Assembly (NCBI GenBank): GCA_016287555.1
Contig: JAEFAK010000092.1
Span: 1 to 7,045 of the forward strand
Direction: 5' to 3'
Source: Oscillospiraceae bacterium
GTDB lineage: Bacteria > Bacillota > Clostridia > Oscillospirales > Oscillospiraceae
Length of the DNA: 7,045 nucleotides
The position numbers and the translations under genes are program-made. Positions 5,700 to 7,045 of the stretch are shown piece after piece. Position 1 is the stretch's first letter; each line of letters starts with the position of its first letter. The notes beneath the pieces were generated by a model. That model did no database searches. It was not told the DNA's origin and saw only the letters and a program-made list of their open reading frames with translations.

Positions 5700-7045
5700 A
5701 TGAAGTTTTCGGAGATACCCTATGAAAGACCCGACGTCGAGGCCCTCAAGGCTCATATGACGGAACTGACCTCCCGACTTGCATCCGCGGGCGATTACGA
5801 AGCCGCCAGGCAGGCCTTTCTCGACCATGAGCAGGCCAAAAAGCACGTCGCGACCCTCTCGACCATAGCCAGCATACGCCACAGCATCGACACGCGCGAC
5901 GGGTTTTACGACGCCGAGATGAAGTTCTGGAACTCCGCCATGCCCGAGCTGCAGGAGTATGAGCAGGCGTGGACGGCGGCGATGCTCGCCGGGAAGTTCC
6001 GCCCGGATTTCGAGAAGGAATACGGCGATCTCATGTTCATTAACGCCGAGATCGAGCTCAAGACCTTCTCGCCCGAGATAATCCCCGAGCTCCAGCAGGA
6101 AAACGACCTCACTCAGGAATATGAAAAGCTGCTCGCCTCCGCGCAGATCCCCTTCGAAGGCGGCGTCTATACGATCTCCCAGATGACCCCGTTCAAGACC
6201 GATCCGGACGACGCGCGCAGGCTCGCCGCATGGAAGGCCGAGGGCCAGTGGTACAAGGACAATCAGGCCGCGCTCGACGAGCTGTATGACAAGCTCGTGC
6301 ATCTGCGCGACAAGATGGGCCGAAAGCTCGGCTACGACGGCTATACCCAGCTCGGGTATTACCGCATGGGCCGCAACTGCTACACCAAGGACGACGTCGA
6401 GAAGTTCCGCGCCGCCGTGCGCAAGTATCTCGTCCCCGTCGCCGACAGTATATATAAGGAGCAGGCGAAGCGCCTCGGCAAGAGCTATCCCATGAGCTTT
6501 GCCGACAACGCGCTCGAATTCCGCAGCGGCAATCCCCGCCCCTGCGGGACGGCGGACGACATCCTCGCGCAGGGCAGAAAGTTCTATGACGAGCTCTCGC
6601 CCGAGACGAGCGAGTTCTTCCGCACCATGCTCGACTGCGAGCTGCTCGACGTGCTCTCGACCGAGGGCAAGGCCGGCGGCGGCTACTGCACGAGCCTTTT
6701 CGATTATGAGCTCCCGTTCATATTCGCAAACTTCAACGGCACCCAGGGCGACGTCGAGGTCGTCACCCATGAGGCGGGCCATGCCTTCGCCGACTGGATG
6801 AACCGCAGCCGTATCCCGATGGAATATATCTGGCCGAGCATGGAGGGCTGCGAGGTCCATTCCATGTCGATGGAATTTTTCGCATGGCCGTGGGCCGAGG
6901 GCTTCTTCGGCGCCGACACGAAGAAGTTCTATTACAGCCACCTCTCTGGCGCGCTGACCTTCATCCCGTACGGGACGATGGTCGACCACTTCCAGCATAT
7001 CGTCTTCGAAAAGCCGGACATGACCCCTGCCGAGCGCCACGCCGC
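5700..7045 (+). CDS. M3 family oligoendopeptidase (PepF-like), 3'-truncated by window edge
   Basis: This zinc endopeptidase cleaves oligopeptides in the cytoplasm; no signal peptide is visible. The frame is open from ATG 5700 to the window end, giving 448 complete codons. Family members are about 560 residues, so roughly 110 C-terminal residues lie outside. AGGGAGG (5686-5692) sits 7 nt before the start. The N-terminal part is a charged helical region beginning MKFSEIPYERPDVEALK. A conserved GYDGYTQLGYYRMGRN segment and a glycine-rich GGGYCTSLFDYELPF stretch precede the active site. The zinc motif is HEAGH (357-361, Glu358 catalytic), with Glu385 in CEVHSMSMEFF as the third ligand 24 residues later, the spacing seen in PepF. 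The C-terminal domain, which supplies His/Tyr residues contacting substrate in the family, is not visible. The gene has its own AT-rich promoter region after the M32 terminator, so it is separately transcribed. Confidence 0.95.
   Translation, partial: MKFSEIPYERPDVEALKAHMTELTSRLASAGDYEAARQAFLDHEQAKKHVATLSTIASIRHSIDTRDGFYDAEMKFWNSAMPELQEYEQAWTAAMLAGKFRPDFEKEYGDLMFINAEIELKTFSPEIIPELQQENDLTQEYEKLLASAQIPFEGGVYTISQMTPFKTDPDDARRLAAWKAEGQWYKDNQAALDELYDKLVHLRDKMGRKLGYDGYTQLGYYRMGRNCYTKDDVEKFRAAVRKYLVPVADSIYKEQAKRLGKSYPMSFADNALEFRSGNPRPCGTADDILAQGRKFYDELSPETSEFFRTMLDCELLDVLSTEGKAGGGYCTSLFDYELPFIFANFNGTQGDVEVVTHEAGHAFADWMNRSRIPMEYIWPSMEGCEVHSMSMEFFAWPWAEGFFGADTKKFYYSHLSGALTFIPYGTMVDHFQHIVFEKPDMTPAERHA

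Noticed and set aside
5682..7040. Antisense open frame (452 codons) opposite the M3 peptidase gene
   Set aside because: The sense frame encodes a clear M3 peptidase with HEAGH and the third zinc ligand. The antisense product has the same biased, domain-less composition as the other shadows.

Overview
The window looks like chromosomal DNA from a GC-rich member of the Bacillota, probably class Clostridia (gut Oscillospiraceae/Christensenellales type). This placement is inferred from a FeoB followed by a small Cys-rich FeoB-associated protein, a YczE/DUF6198-type membrane protein, M32 and M3 metallopeptidases, strong AGGAGG-like ribosome binding sites and compact Rho-independent terminators. Coding regions are GC-rich, yet use ATA (Ile) and AGG (Arg) codons freely. 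The taxon is not proven. I see no mobile element, CRISPR array, tRNA or rRNA. All supported genes lie on the + strand.

Layout. (1) 1-1964: the 3' part of feoB, a ferrous iron transporter cut by the left edge, overlaps by four bases a 53-residue Cys-rich membrane protein. A strong hairpin terminator (1975-2012) ends this iron-uptake unit. (2) 2028-3099: a single-gene unit with its own promoter, a leader of about 87 nt with possible structure over the ribosome binding site, an uncharacterised radical SAM protein (303 aa) and a terminator. (3) 3101-5453: a two-gene unit with a good promoter, a five-helix YczE/DUF6198-like membrane protein, an M32 zinc carboxypeptidase 27 nt further on, and a terminator. 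(4) 5454-7045: an AT-rich intergenic region with one or two promoter candidates, followed by an M3-family oligoendopeptidase (PepF-like) that runs off the right edge.

The genes appear to form separate short transcription units rather than one pathway. The first is ferrous iron import. The third and fourth put two cytosolic HEXXH zinc peptidases side by side, with complementary activities (C-terminal trimming and internal cleavage of short peptides), which suits a peptide-fermenting lifestyle. The radical SAM protein is the least understood gene and the best candidate for follow-up. I found no convincing new multi-gene system here. Three start codons (2150, 3170, 3902) were placed downstream of the longest possible reading frame because a clear ribosome binding site sits just before each internal ATG.
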